Assembly: GCF_014982805.1 (NCBI RefSeq)
Contig: NZ_JADCKC010000003.1
Coordinates: 674,359 to 738,358, forward strand
Reading direction: 5' to 3'
Length of the DNA: 64,000 bases
Source of the DNA: Gemmiger gallinarum
Lineage (GTDB): Bacteria > Bacillota > Clostridia > Oscillospirales > Ruminococcaceae
In this document: positions 17,682-28,206 of the stretch, piece after piece
Layout: each line of letters begins with the position of its first letter
Numbering within the stretch: the first letter of the stretch is position 1
The notes under the pieces: generated by a model
What the model was told of the DNA's origin: nothing
Databases searched by the model: none
What the model saw: the letters and a program-made list of their open reading frames with translations, nothing else
Program-made: the position numbers and the translations under genes

Positions 17682-18170
17682 ATGCTGGATTTCCAGCCCT
17701 GGACGATCTTTTTTACCATCGTCAACCTTTTGATTCTGTATTTCTTTTTCCGCAAGTTCCTGTTCGGCCGCATCAACGCTGTTCTTGAGCAGCGGGAGGA
17801 GCTGATCAAGAGCCAGATCTCCGAAGCCGAGGAGAACAACTCCAAGGCTGCGGCTCTGAAACAGGAGTATGAGACCAAGCTGGCCGGTGCCCGCGAGGAA
17901 GCCGCCCAGCTGGTCACCGACGCAAAGAACCGCGCCGACCAGGCCTATGCCGACCGCATGGCCCAGGCCGAGGCCGACGCCAAGAAGACCGCCGTGGAGG
18001 CGGAGGCCCGCATTGCGGCCGAACGCAGCGAAATGATGCGTCAGGCCCGGGGCGAGGTGGCGCGTCTGGCCGTCATGGCTGCGACCGAGGTTGCAGGCAA
18101 GCGTCTGGACACCGACTCCGACCGTGCGCTGGCCGAGGAGTTTTTGGCAAAGGTGGGTGAGGAGCAATGA
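17682..18170 (+). CDS. atpF: F0F1 ATP synthase subunit b
   Basis: Peripheral-stalk subunit of 162 residues. One N-terminal membrane helix (WTIFFTIVNLLILYFFF, about 7-23) is followed by a long, highly charged alanine- and glutamate-rich coiled coil that reaches the top of F1. The ATG 8 bases behind GGGAGG is chosen over a GTG three codons upstream that lies within the ribosome site. The stop overlaps the next start (ATGA), showing coupling to the delta-alpha fusion gene. The length is typical, so the mycobacterial type of b-delta fusion is not present here. Confidence 0.92.
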   Translation: MLDFQPWTIFFTIVNLLILYFFFRKFLFGRINAVLEQREELIKSQISEAEENNSKAAALKQEYETKLAGAREEAAQLVTDAKNRADQAYADRMAQAEADAKKTAVEAEARIAAERSEMMRQARGEVARLAVMAATEVAGKRLDTDSDRALAEEFLAKVGEEQ

Positions 18171-20206
18171 GCGAAGCGACCGAGCGTTACGCGGCGGCCC
18201 TCTTTGGGACCGTGAACGGCGATGCCCGAATCGTGCGCGAAGCCGCCGATGCCCTGATGGCGGACGCCCGCCTTTGGAACACGCTGCAGAGCCCCGCTGT
18301 CACCGCCGCTGAAAAGAAGGAGCTCATTGCCGGTGCCGCCTGCCTGGACGGCCGGGACGAGCTGAAAGCTTTTCTGACCCTGCTGGCGGAGGAAGACCAC
18401 CTTGCCGCCCTGCCCCAGGTCATGGCGGAATTTTCCCGCCTGGCCCTGGCTGCCGAGGGCGGCGTCAACTGCCTGGTGACCTGCGCCCGTGAGCCGGATG
18501 AGGCCACCCGGGAAGCCATCCGCAAGGCAGTGTGCAAGCTGCGCGGCGCGTCCAACGCCGTTTTGCAGATCAAGATCGATCCCTCCCTGCTGGGCGGCTT
18601 TGTGCTGGATGTGGACGGCGTCACCTACGACCGCAGCGTCAAAGGCCGTCTCAACCGCCTGGCCAAGGGCATTCAGGACGGCCCCGCCGACGCCGACCTT
18701 GACAAGCTGGCCAACCAGATGAAGCAGTCGCTGCAGGGCAACTCCGGCGACGCCATGGCCACCGAGACCGGCCGCGTCATGGAGATCGGCGACGGCATCG
18801 CCACCGTCAGCGGCCTGCGCCGCGCGGTCTACGGCGAGCTGGTGGAGTTCGAGAACGGCACCCCCGGCATCATTCTGGACCTGCGCCGCAAGCGCACCGG
18901 TGTTGTTCTGCTGGGCAGCCAGGAGGGCTTGGCCGAGGGCAGCATCGTCCGCCGCACCGGCCGTCCCGCCGACGTGCCCGTGGGCGACGGTCTCATCGGC
19001 CGTACCGTGGACGCCCTGGCCCGCCCCATCGACGGCCTGGGCCCCATCGAGTGCACCGAGACCCGCCCCATCGAACATGAGGCCCCCGGCGTCATCAGCC
19101 GTGAGCCGGTCAACCAGCCCATGCAGACCGGCATTCTAGCCATCGACGCCATGGTCCCCATCGGCCGCGGCCAGCGTGAGCTCATCATCGGCGACCGCCA
19201 GACCGGCAAGACCTCCATCGCCATTGACGCCATCCTGAACCAGAAGGGTCAGGACATGATCTGCATCTACGTGGGCATCGGCCAGAAGGCTTCCACCATC
19301 GCCCGCCTGCGTGAGACGCTGAAAAAGCACGGCGCCATGGATTACAGCATCATCGTTTCCGCCACCGCAGGCGAGTCTGCTCCCATGCAGTACATTGCTC
19401 CCTATACCGGTGCCGCCATCGGCGAGTACTTCATGTCCAAGGGCCGGGATGTGCTTATCGTCTACGACGACCTGTCCAAGCACGCGGTGGCATACCGTAC
19501 CCTGTCCCTGCTTTTGCGCCGCTCCCCCGGCCGTGAGGCTTACCCCGGCGATGTCTTCTACCTGCATTCCCGCCTGCTGGAGCGCGCCTGCCGCCTGACC
19601 AAGGAATACGGCGGCGGTTCCATGACGGCCCTGCCCATCGTAGAGACCCAGGCGGGCGACGTTTCCGCCTACATTCCCACCAACGTCATTTCCATCACCG
19701 ACGGTCAGATCTATCTGGAAAGCAACCTCTTCTTCGCCGGACAGCGTCCCGCCGTCAATGTGGGCCTGTCGGTGTCCCGTGTGGGCGGCTCCGCCCAGAC
19801 CCGGGCTATCAAAAAGACCGCCGGCACCCTGCGTATCGACCTGTCCCGTTACCGCGAACTGGAAGTTTTCACCCAGTTCAGCTCCGATCTGGACGCCGAG
19901 ACCCGCCAGACGCTGGATCACGGCAAGCGCATGATGGCGCTGCTGCGTCAGCCCCTGTGCCAGCCTCAGTCGGTCAGCCGTCAGTCGGTGAGCCTCTACA
20001 TTGCTACCGCCGGTCTGCTGGACGACGTTCCTCTGGAAAAGGTCAACTCGTTTGCCAAAGACTTTGCCGATCTGCTCGACCGTGAACAGCCCGCGCTCAT
20101 GCAGGAGATCGACGACACCGGTTCTCTTTCCGGCGCCGCCACCGAGCAGATCCGCACGACGCTGGAAAGCTATAAAGAGCAGGTGAGCGCCACATGGAAA
20201 GCATAA
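18167..20206 (+). CDS. atpHA: ATP synthase delta-alpha fusion protein
   Basis: One uninterrupted 679-codon frame encodes a complete delta subunit (about residues 1-172, ending in [23 protein letters not shown]) followed directly by a complete alpha subunit (about 174-679). Alpha hallmarks are the N-terminal helix [13 protein letters not shown] from residue 177, [12 protein letters not shown], the P-loop GDRQTGKT at 342-349 (the offset of 173 places it at the usual alpha position 169) and the arginine-finger region [10 protein letters not shown]. No stop codon or ribosome-binding site lies between the two parts; internal ATGs at codons near 187 and at 197 have no Shine-Dalgarno. Separate atpH and atpA genes are the norm. 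The fusion overlaps atpF by 4 bases and atpG by 13. The alternative is a lost stop codon or internal initiation. Confidence 0.9.
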   Translation: MSEATERYAAALFGTVNGDARIVREAADALMADARLWNTLQSPAVTAAEKKELIAGAACLDGRDELKAFLTLLAEEDHLAALPQVMAEFSRLALAAEGGVNCLVTCAREPDEATREAIRKAVCKLRGASNAVLQIKIDPSLLGGFVLDVDGVTYDRSVKGRLNRLAKGIQDGPADADLDKLANQMKQSLQGNSGDAMATETGRVMEIGDGIATVSGLRRAVYGELVEFENGTPGIILDLRRKRTGVVLLGSQEGLAEGSIVRRTGRPADVPVGDGLIGRTVDALARPIDGLGPIECTETRPIEHEAPGVISREPVNQPMQTGILAIDAMVPIGRGQRELIIGDRQTGKTSIAIDAILNQKGQDMICIYVGIGQKASTIARLRETLKKHGAMDYSIIVSATAGESAPMQYIAPYTGAAIGEYFMSKGRDVLIVYDDLSKHAVAYRTLSLLLRRSPGREAYPGDVFYLHSRLLERACRLTKEYGGGSMTALPIVETQAGDVSAYIPTNVISITDGQIYLESNLFFAGQRPAVNVGLSVSRVGGSAQTRAIKKTAGTLRIDLSRYRELEVFTQFSSDLDAETRQTLDHGKRMMALLRQPLCQPQSVSRQSVSLYIATAGLLDDVPLEKVNSFAKDFADLLDREQPALMQEIDDTGSLSGAATEQIRTTLESYKEQVSATWKA

Positions 20207-21123
20207 AGGAGATCCGTACCCACATCGACAGCGTTGAGCAGACCCTCAAGATCACCAACGCCATGTACCTGATCTCTTCCTCCAAGCTGCGCAAGGCCCG
20301 CCGCCAGCTCAACGACGTTCAGCCCTACTTCATGAAGATCACCGAGACCATCTCGGATATCCTTCACCGTGCGGCGGACGTGGACCACGCCTATTTTGAC
20401 CGCCGGCCGGACAAAAAGCACCGGATCGGCTACATCGTCATCACCGGCGACAAGGGTCTGGCAGGTGCCTACAACCACAATGTCCTGCGCATGGCCGAGG
20501 AACACATCGCCAAGGACGCAGACGCCACTCTGTTCGTCATTGGTCAGGCGGGGCGCAACTATTTCCGCCATCGGGGCATCCAGGTGGACGGCGAGTTCAT
20601 GTACACCGCCCAGGACCCCACCATCTACCGTGCCCGGGAGATCAGCGATACCTTTATCGACCTGTTCCGCAAGGGCCGCCTGGATGAGATCTATGTGGTC
20701 TACACCGAGATGGTCTCCGCCATGAAGCTGGAGCCCAAGATGATCAAGCTGCTGCCCCTGGACCGGGACGCCTTCCCCTGGAATCCCCGTCCCCGGGCCG
20801 ACGGCACCGAGCGCCGGGAGGTCACCTACATGCCCTCCCCCGGGCAGGTCCTCAACCACATTGTGCCCAGCTACCTGAAGAGCGTGCTGTTCGGCACCAT
20901 GGTGGAGTCCTTCTGCTCCGAGCAGAACGCCCGCATGAGCGCCATGGACACCGCCACCGACAATGCCCGCTCGCTGCTCAAGGAGCTGTCGCTGCACTAC
21001 AACCGCGCCCGCCAGAGCGCCATCACCCAGGAGATCACCGAGATCGTGGGCGGCTCTCAGCCCTCCGGCGAAGATGACTGGGACGACGATTGGGATGACG
21101 ACTGGGACGACGCCGCTGAGTGA
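20194..21123 (+). CDS. atpG: ATP synthase gamma subunit with acidic C-terminal tail
   Basis: Central rotor shaft of F1, 309 residues. The N-terminal helix ([20 protein letters not shown]), the Rossmann-like middle ([16 protein letters not shown]) and the C-terminal helix ([19 protein letters not shown]) are all present. The protein then continues for 22 extra residues containing three copies of a DDWD unit, where most gamma subunits stop shortly after IVGG. The tail is coded by a near-repeat of 12 bases (21073-21111). The start overlaps the end of the alpha part by 13 bases. Confidence 0.92.
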   Translation: MESIKEIRTHIDSVEQTLKITNAMYLISSSKLRKARRQLNDVQPYFMKITETISDILHRAADVDHAYFDRRPDKKHRIGYIVITGDKGLAGAYNHNVLRMAEEHIAKDADATLFVIGQAGRNYFRHRGIQVDGEFMYTAQDPTIYRAREISDTFIDLFRKGRLDEIYVVYTEMVSAMKLEPKMIKLLPLDRDAFPWNPRPRADGTERREVTYMPSPGQVLNHIVPSYLKSVLFGTMVESFCSEQNARMSAMDTATDNARSLLKELSLHYNRARQSAITQEITEIVGGSQPSGEDDWDDDWDDDWDDAAE

Positions 21124-21157
21124 TTGTTATCCGGCCCCGGGCCGGAGTTCGAGATAG

Positions 21158-22569
<1,412 letters not shown>

Positions 22570-22570
<1 letters not shown>

Positions 22571-22977
22571 TGGAAAAGACCTTCCTGCTGGAGATCATCA
22601 CCCCGGAAAAGCGTTTTTTCACCGGTGAGGTCGAGAGCCTGATCATTCCTGCGGTGGACGGCAGCTACGGCGTTCAGGCCGGGCATGAGCCCATCGTCAC
22701 CGCCATCGAGCCGGGCGAGGCCCGCTACAAGGTGGACGGCGTGTGGTATACCGCCGTGGTGACCCAGGGCTTTGCCGAGATCATGTCCGACTACGCCGTC
22801 GTTCTGGTCTCCACAGCCGAACGCCCCGAGGACATCGACGAAGCCCGCGCCCGCCGTGCCAAGGAGCGCGCCGAGGAACGTCTGCGCCAGCACGTCAGCA
22901 AGCAGCAGTACTTCCGCAGCAAAGCTGCCCTGGCCCGCGCCACCGCCCGACTGCACGGCAGCAGCCACAGAAAATAA
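22570..22977 (+). CDS. atpC: ATP synthase epsilon subunit
   Basis: Rotor-associated regulatory subunit, 135 residues: N-terminal beta-sandwich (with LEIITPEKRFFTGEVESLIIP and DGSYGVQAGHEP) followed by a helical C-terminal hairpin rich in Arg, Ala and Glu. Its ATG shares a base with the atpD stop (TGATG). It is the last gene of the ATP synthase operon and is followed by a strong terminator. Confidence 0.94.
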
Positions 22978-23008
22978 ACGCGTATCATCTTTTTTTCATA
23001 GAGGGGTT

Positions 23009-23066
23009 GACGCCCGCCGTGCCCGCCGGATCTCCGGCCGCACGGCGGGCGTCGTGTTTTGCTTTC
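23009..23066 (+). terminator. Terminator of the ATP synthase operon
   Basis: A 14-base perfect stem GACGCCCGCCGTGC / GCACGGCGGGCGTC (23009-23022 and 23040-23053), then GTGTTTTGCTTTCC. Confidence 0.88.
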
Positions 23067-23079
23067 CTGCCTTCCCGCC

Positions 23080-23108
23080 TTGACGCAGGACCGTTTTTGC
23101 GGTATACT
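23080..23108 (+). promoter_or_regulatory. Promoter of the CorC-like gene and its leader
   Basis: TTGACG (23080-23085), 17-base spacer, TATACT (23103-23108). The transcript would begin near 23115, giving a leader of about 220 bases. Confidence 0.8.
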
Positions 23109-23114
23109 ATCCAA

Positions 23115-23260
23115 TCAGATACAGCAGCAGACACTGCGGAAAGGGAACGGATACCTCTATGGACGCCGACGGCGACGCGGAACCGAGCCGACCGAACACG
23201 CATATCTTATCAGACCAGGCATAGCTCCACCGGATTTCTGGTGCAGGGCTATGCTTTTTT
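23115..23260 (+). ncRNA. Structured leader with internal terminator (candidate attenuator or riboswitch)
   Basis: Between the promoter and the CorC-like gene lies a GC-rich, hairpin-prone stretch (23160-23210) followed by an intrinsic terminator. Its stem is GCATAGC..CACC / GGTG..GCTATGC (23219-23254), followed by TTTTTT (23255-23260). The segment CTATG at 23157-23161 could pair with CATAG at 23220-23224, the left arm of the terminator, giving an alternative fold. I do not recognise a known riboswitch class; the M-box core is not visible. It could also be a small independent RNA of about 145 nt. Confidence 0.5.
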
Positions 23261-23333
23261 ATGTTTCTGCCGTATCCTGCAACACATATTCGCCAAATCC
23301 TATTTTGACAACTGACAAAGGAGAGAATCTTCC

Positions 23334-24713
23334 GTGGAAAACCTGCCCTCACAAATTCTACTGCAGGTGGTGTTTATCCTGCTCAACGCCTTTTTTGCAG
23401 GCTCCGAGATCGCGTTTCTGTCGCTGAACTCGGTCAAGCTGGGCAAAATGGCTGATGAAGGTGACAAGACCGCCGCCCGTATGCTGGCTCTGGTGGAAAA
23501 CCCCAACCGCTTCCTGTCGGCCATTCAGGTGGCCATCACCCTGTCCGGCTTTCTGGGCGCCGCCTTTGGTACCGAGAACTTTTCCGGCTACCTGACCAAC
23601 TTCCTGCTCACCCTGGAACTGCCCCTGCCCGCCAATGTGCTCTCGGTCTTTTCCATGGTGGTGGTCACCATCGTCATTTCCTTCTTCTCCATCGCCTTCG
23701 GCGAGATGGTGCCCAAGCGTATCGCCATGCAGCAGCCCTACGGCTGGGCCAAGGCCGCCCTGGGGGTCATGCATGTCATCAGCGTGGTGTTTGCTCCCAT
23801 GATGGGCCTGCTCAACCTGGCCACCAACGGCAGCCTGCGCCTGCTGGGCCTCAAGACTGAGACCGAGGACGACGCCGCCAGCGAGGAGGACATCCGCCTC
23901 ATGGTGGAGAACAGCGGCGAGCAGGGCACCATCGCCCAGGAAGAACAGCAGTGGATCGAGAACGTGTTCGACTTCGGCGACATGGTGGCCAGCGACGCCA
24001 TGACCCCTGAGCCCGACGTGACGGCCTTCAGCCTGGAAGAAAGCAGCGAGGACATTCTGGAAGCCATCCGCACCACCGGCCTGAGCCGCTACCCCGTCTA
24101 TGAGGAGGACATCAACGACATCCGGGGCATTCTCAATGCCCGGGACTTCCTGCTCAACCTCCAGCGGGAACAGCCCAAGACGCTGGCGGAGCTGCTGCGC
24201 CCCGCCTACTTTGTGCCCGAGACCGTCCACGCCGACCAGCTGTTCAAGGACATGCAGTCCCGCAAGCAGCACCTGGCCATTGTGGTGGATGAATACGGCG
24301 GCACCGCAGGCGTGGTGACCATCGAAGACCTGCTGGAACAGATCGTGGGCAACATCTACGACGAGTTCGACCCGGAGGAGCCCCAGCCCATCATTGAGGT
24401 GAGCCCCGGCGTCTGGCGGGTGGAGGGCAGCCTGCGGGTGGAGGACCTGGCCGAGGTCCTGGACATCGACCTGCCTGAGGACATGGACTACGACACGGTA
24501 GGCGGCATGGTCATGAGCTGCCTGAACACCATCCCCGCCGACGGCACCAAGCTGACGGTGGAGACCAACGGCCTGCGCATCCGGGTGGAAAAGTTCGAAG
24601 ACCGCAAGGTCTCCTGGGCGCTGGTGGAAAAGCTGCCGCCTCTTCCCGAGTCGGAGGACGGCAAGGACAGCCGGGACAAAAAGTCCCGCCGGGACGACGA
24701 TGCCGAAAAATAA
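23334..24713 (+). CDS. CNNM/CorC family (hemolysin-type) CBS-domain membrane protein
   Basis: A 459-residue protein with the DUF21/CNNM membrane domain (residues 1-190, four hydrophobic segments; AFFAGSEIAFLSLN), a CBS-domain pair (about 215-340, with DAMTPEPDVTAFSLEES and the DEYGGTAGVVTIEDLLE motif) and a C-terminal CorC/HlyC transporter-associated domain (about 355-440). The family handles magnesium or cobalt efflux or homeostasis. The last 20 residues are a charged tail. The start is GTG behind AAAGGAG. It sits behind a long leader with a terminator hairpin, which suits ion-responsive control, though the signal is unknown. Confidence 0.88.
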   Translation: MENLPSQILLQVVFILLNAFFAGSEIAFLSLNSVKLGKMADEGDKTAARMLALVENPNRFLSAIQVAITLSGFLGAAFGTENFSGYLTNFLLTLELPLPANVLSVFSMVVVTIVISFFSIAFGEMVPKRIAMQQPYGWAKAALGVMHVISVVFAPMMGLLNLATNGSLRLLGLKTETEDDAASEEDIRLMVENSGEQGTIAQEEQQWIENVFDFGDMVASDAMTPEPDVTAFSLEESSEDILEAIRTTGLSRYPVYEEDINDIRGILNARDFLLNLQREQPKTLAELLRPAYFVPETVHADQLFKDMQSRKQHLAIVVDEYGGTAGVVTIEDLLEQIVGNIYDEFDPEEPQPIIEVSPGVWRVEGSLRVEDLAEVLDIDLPEDMDYDTVGGMVMSCLNTIPADGTKLTVETNGLRIRVEKFEDRKVSWALVEKLPPLPESEDGKDSRDKKSRRDDDAEK

Positions 24714-24746
24714 CATTTTCCGTTCTTTTTTGGCATCCCGTGCACA

Positions 24747-24775
24747 TTGCGCTGCACATCGGGATATGCTACAAT
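24747..24775 (+). promoter_or_regulatory. Promoter of the sulfite/nitrite reductase gene
   Basis: TTGCGC (24747-24752), 17-base spacer, TACAAT with TGC before it (24770-24775). The promoter lies within an inverted repeat (GCATCCCGTGCA at 24733-24744 against TGCACATCGGGATATGC), so a bound protein could cover it. The leader (24781-24811) can fold into CCGCTGCGC / GCGCAGCGG. Confidence 0.65.
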
Positions 24776-24882
24776 AAAAGTCCGCTGCGCGCCGTCATGC
24801 GGTGCGCAGCGGTTCGTTTTGACCGGCGCAGGAAAACCATGCGCCGTGCCGTCAGTCAACAGACAGAAAGAGAGGCCGTTTC

Positions 24883-26448
24883 ATGGCTGTACCCCAGAAA
24901 ATCGATCCCCAATCCTGGAAAGAGGACCTTGCCGCTTTCCGGCAGAAAACCGAAGAATTCTACGCTGGCAATATGGACAAGATGGCCTACAAGGGCTTTT
25001 CCGGCCTGTACGGCAGCTACGCCCAGCGGGGCGGCAAGGCCAATATGCTGCGACTGCGCATGACCGCCGGCCGCGTCACCCCCGAGAAGCTTGCCTTTAC
25101 CGCCGACGCTGTCCGCCGCCATCAGGTAAGCCGCCTCCACTTCACCACCTGCCAGACCATCCAGCTCCACGACCTGCAGCCCGACGCCGTCTTCGACATC
25201 ATGGAGAAGGCCCTGGACGCGGGCATCGTCACCCTGGGCGGCGGCGGAGACTATCCCCGCAACGTCATGTGCTCTCCCCTGGCCGGTGTGGAGGAGGGCG
25301 AGTACTTCGACGTACTGCCCTGGGCCGAGGCTGCCGGTGACTACCTCATGCACTTCATCAAGGCGGAGAAGATGCCCCGCAAGCTGAAGGTCGGCTTCTC
25401 CTCCACCGCCGCCAACATCCCCCACGCCACCTACCGCGACCTGGGCTTTGTGGCCCGCGCCGACGGCAAGTTTGACGTGTACAGCGCCGGCGGCCTGGGC
25501 AACAACCCCCGCTTCGGCGTGAAAGTTGCCCAAGGCATTGACCCGGAGAAGATCCTCTACTATATCAAGGCCATGTGGCTGACCTTCCGGGCCTACGGCA
25601 ATTACGACAACCGCGCCCGGGCCCGCACCCGCTATATGCAGGACGCTCTGGGCGGCCCCGAGGCCTACGCCGCCGCCTACAACGCCAAGCTGGAGGAGGT
25701 CTTTGCCTCCGGTGAGGACCTGACCCTCACCGGCATCGCTCCCGCTCCCCCGACCAAGGCCGGGGACGGTTCCGCCGCCCCCGAGAGCCCCCGGGTCATC
25801 CCCCAGAAGCAGCCCGGCCTCTACGCCGTGGCATGGCATCCGGTGGGCGGCCAGCCCGCCCCCCAGGTGTTCTGCCAGGTGGCCGACGCCGTCTGCGCCA
25901 TGAACGGCGCCGAGATGCGTCTGGCTCCCGACGAGACAGCCTACCTCATCAACCTCACCGGTGCCGAGGCCGCCCGCCTGCTGGAGCTCACCTCCGGCGA
26001 CACTGCCGCCAGCCTGTTTGAAACTTCGGTCAGCTGCATCGGCGCTTCCATCTGCCAGGTGGGTGTCCGGGACTCCCAGGCCCTGCTGGCCGCCTGTGTG
26101 GCTGCCGTGCGGGAGGCCAATCTCCCCGACGGCGCTCTGCCCCAGATCCACATCTCGGGCTGCCCCTCCAGCTGCGGCACCCATCAGACCGGCATGCTGG
26201 GCTTCCGCGGCGCCGCCAAGGTCATCGACCGCAAGCCCCAGTCTGCCTTCACCCTCTATGTGGGCGGCTGCGACCGTCAGGGCAGCGAGCGCATGGGCCG
26301 CGAGCTGGGCGTGGTGCTGGAAAAAGACATTCCCGCCTTCCTGGTGGAGCTGGGCCGCACGGTGGCCGCTTCCGGCAGCAGCTTTGCCGAATGGTACGCC
26401 AAGGATGCCTCGGCCTTTGACCGTGTGGCCGTCAAGTACCTGGCCTGA
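24883..26448 (+). CDS. Ferredoxin-type nitrite/sulfite reductase
   Basis: Siroheme and [4Fe-4S] reductase, 521 residues, with the duplicated ferredoxin-like and sirohaem-binding halves of the family. The cluster ligands are in the C-terminal half: CIGASIC (CxxxxxC) and GCPSSCG (CxxxC). RHQVSRLHFTTCQTIQLHDL and GGGGDYPRNVMCSP in the first half correspond to substrate and siroheme contacts. Whether it reduces sulfite or nitrite cannot be decided here; no nitrate or sulfate activation genes are near. The start ATG follows AGAGAGG. It is monocistronic, ending at a strong bidirectional terminator. Confidence 0.88.
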   Translation: MAVPQKIDPQSWKEDLAAFRQKTEEFYAGNMDKMAYKGFSGLYGSYAQRGGKANMLRLRMTAGRVTPEKLAFTADAVRRHQVSRLHFTTCQTIQLHDLQPDAVFDIMEKALDAGIVTLGGGGDYPRNVMCSPLAGVEEGEYFDVLPWAEAAGDYLMHFIKAEKMPRKLKVGFSSTAANIPHATYRDLGFVARADGKFDVYSAGGLGNNPRFGVKVAQGIDPEKILYYIKAMWLTFRAYGNYDNRARARTRYMQDALGGPEAYAAAYNAKLEEVFASGEDLTLTGIAPAPPTKAGDGSAAPESPRVIPQKQPGLYAVAWHPVGGQPAPQVFCQVADAVCAMNGAEMRLAPDETAYLINLTGAEAARLLELTSGDTAASLFETSVSCIGASICQVGVRDSQALLAACVAAVREANLPDGALPQIHISGCPSSCGTHQTGMLGFRGAAKVIDRKPQSAFTLYVGGCDRQGSERMGRELGVVLEKDIPAFLVELGRTVAASGSSFAEWYAKDASAFDRVAVKYLA

Positions 26449-26483
26449 GCCCTTTAGCATCCCTGAAAATTCTGAATCGACAA

Positions 26484-26533
26484 ACCGCCCCCGCACCGGG
26501 CATTTCCTCCGGTGCGGGGGCGGTTGTTTTTTT
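26484..26533. terminator. Bidirectional terminator between convergent genes
   Basis: A perfect 16-base stem ACCGCCCCCGCACCGG / CCGGTGCGGGGGCGGT (26484-26524) followed by TTGTTTTTTT on the plus strand. The panE-like gene converges on it. Confidence 0.9.
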
Positions 26534-26547
26534 GTGCAGCCGCCGGG

Positions 26548-27459
26548 TCAGTAGTTGGCCTCAATGCGGCGGATGGCGTCATAGAAGAAGTCGTTGGCGG
26601 GGGTTGGCATGCCGTGCCTGCGGCCCAGGCGGCGGATGGTGCCCGCGAACTCCTCCACCTCGGTAGGGCGGTGGGCCAGCACATCCTGGCGCATGCTGGG
26701 CATGCCGTCGGCGTTGAAGCCCGGCATGTTGGCGTCCAGCCATTTGGTGTCACAATCAGGGGGCAGGGGCACCCCCTCCAGATTGGCCAGCCGGATGACC
26801 TCCTGCATGGCCTGGCGCATCTTGTCCTGAGCAGGGCCGGGGGTGCGCAGTCCCTCGTAGGTCAGGTCAAAGGCAGCGGCGGTCTGGTTGAGTCCCACGT
26901 TGATCATGAGCTTGGCCCACTGCTTGGTGAGGATGTCGCCGCAGGGCTCGCTGATGATGCCGCAGGCGGTGAGATAGCGGTCCACCGCCGCTACCCGTTC
27001 GGTCATGCGGCCGTCCCGCTCCCCGAACTGGATCTTGCCCGGACACTTGCAGACCAGCTCCCGCCCGGTGCGGGTGGCGTCCATGCCGATAGCCACGCTC
27101 CACAGCAGATGGCCGGGGTATGCGGCGTTGAGAGTGTCCTCGCTGGTGATGCCGTTGAGCACGCTGAGGATGACGGTATCCGGCCCCACAAAGCGTCGGA
27201 TGTCCTCCACCGCGCTGTCCAGGGCAGTGGCCTTGACCGCCACCAGGACCAGGTCCACGGGATGGCCGTTTTCCGGGGTGGTGTAGTCAAACCGGCATTC
27301 CTTGCCGTTGAAAAGGGTAGGCTGCCGGCTGTAGCGGCGGATGCGGTCTTCCCCCGCAATGACGGTGAAGCTGCCCGGGGCGGTGTGCTCTTCCATGGGA
27401 GCCCCGAAGAGAATGCCCAGTGCGCCCAGGCCGATGAGAGCCGATGTACGGATTTCCAT
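26548..27459 (-). CDS. Ketopantoate reductase family protein (PanE/ApbA-like)
   Basis: NAD(P)H-dependent reductase of 303 residues. An N-terminal Rossmann motif (GLGALGILFG) is followed by LVAVKATALDSAVEDI, the catalytic lysine region in ILTKQWAKLMINVGLNQTAA (Lys-x-x-x-N), and the C-terminal helical domain with Glu in VEEFAGTI. Family members reduce 2-ketopantoate to pantoate, but many paralogues act on other 2-ketoacids, and no pan genes are near. It lies 15 bases after the VTC gene with GAAAGGAAG before its ATG, so it is probably the last gene of the DUF4956 operon. Confidence 0.8.
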   Translation of the reverse strand: MEIRTSALIGLGALGILFGAPMEEHTAPGSFTVIAGEDRIRRYSRQPTLFNGKECRFDYTTPENGHPVDLVLVAVKATALDSAVEDIRRFVGPDTVILSVLNGITSEDTLNAAYPGHLLWSVAIGMDATRTGRELVCKCPGKIQFGERDGRMTERVAAVDRYLTACGIISEPCGDILTKQWAKLMINVGLNQTAAAFDLTYEGLRTPGPAQDKMRQAMQEVIRLANLEGVPLPPDCDTKWLDANMPGFNADGMPSMRQDVLAHRPTEVEEFAGTIRRLGRRHGMPTPANDFFYDAIRRIEANY

Positions 27460-27474
27460 GGGATTCTTCCTTTC

Positions 27475-28206
27475 TCAGTACAGCATTTCCCGGGCGGCGG
27501 CGTACTTGCTGATGCTCATGCCCTGCCCGCCCACGGTGGAGAGGGCCTGCCGCACATAGCCGGGCAAATAGCGGTCGTACTTGACCTCCAGGATCACCGC
27601 CCCGCCGGAGTGCACCCCCAGCATGGGGACGTTGGGGTCAAACAAGGCGTCGCTTTTGGCGGCGCGGACATGGCGGTCCAGGGTGATGCGCACCCGCTCC
27701 ACCGGCATGGTCCAGGCAGTACGCTCATAGTCGATGAGGGCGGAGGGCGTGCGCCGGGTACGGGCAAACTCGGTCCAGGCCCGGCGGGCAGCCGCCGTAT
27801 CCTGACGGAGCAGCACCGAGGCGTCGCCCCCGATGAGGGCCAGCGCCTCCTCCCGGGTCAGCCAGACGCCGGTCTTGTGAGAGTAGACCCCACTTTTCTG
27901 CTTGATCTCCAGCCTGACCCGGGGCGTTTGGGTATCGTAAATGCGCAGGCGGACCTTGCACCGGTCGCTGACGCCCAGCACCTTGTCCAGATAATCCCCG
28001 TCGCCGGGGGTGTCAAAGTACAGGCTGCGGATGGAATAGGCCCCCGCGGCGGAATACCTGTCCCGCCGCAGCAGACCGTCCAGCAGCTTTTGGGTGTAGG
28101 CGGCCTCCCCGGGGCTGAGGAGAAACTTTTCCTCGTGCCGGTCCACGGCCAGAGCCGCCCCGCCTGCCGCCCGGAGGGGGGGCTTGTTCCAAGCATTCAG
28201 ATTCAT
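27475..28206 (-). CDS. VTC-domain polyphosphate polymerase-like protein
   Basis: A 243-residue protein of the VTC/CYTH fold. The tunnel residues of polyphosphate polymerases can be read in order: RHEEKFLL near the start, SLYFDT, KVRLRIYD, LEIKQKSG, LIDYERTAW, RITLD and VILEVKYDRYLP. In yeast the equivalent domain of Vtc4 makes polyphosphate from ATP. Bacterial short forms are found beside CotH and DUF4956 genes, and their product is not well defined. The ATG overlaps the stop of the cotH-like gene (ATGA), so the longer reading to 28311 is rejected. Confidence 0.85.
   Translation of the reverse strand: MNLNAWNKPPLRAAGGAALAVDRHEEKFLLSPGEAAYTQKLLDGLLRRDRYSAAGAYSIRSLYFDTPGDGDYLDKVLGVSDRCKVRLRIYDTQTPRVRLEIKQKSGVYSHKTGVWLTREEALALIGGDASVLLRQDTAAARRAWTEFARTRRTPSALIDYERTAWTMPVERVRITLDRHVRAAKSDALFDPNVPMLGVHSGGAVILEVKYDRYLPGYVRQALSTVGGQGMSISKYAAAREMLY

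Noticed and set aside
18695..18757. Separate atpA starting at an internal ATG
   Set aside because: Neither ATG in this stretch has a Shine-Dalgarno sequence, and starting there would cut into or remove the N-terminal helix of alpha. There is no stop after the delta part.
23115..23260. M-box magnesium riboswitch
   Set aside because: The conserved GGTGAGGCTCC-type core of the M-box could not be found, so only an unclassified leader is claimed.
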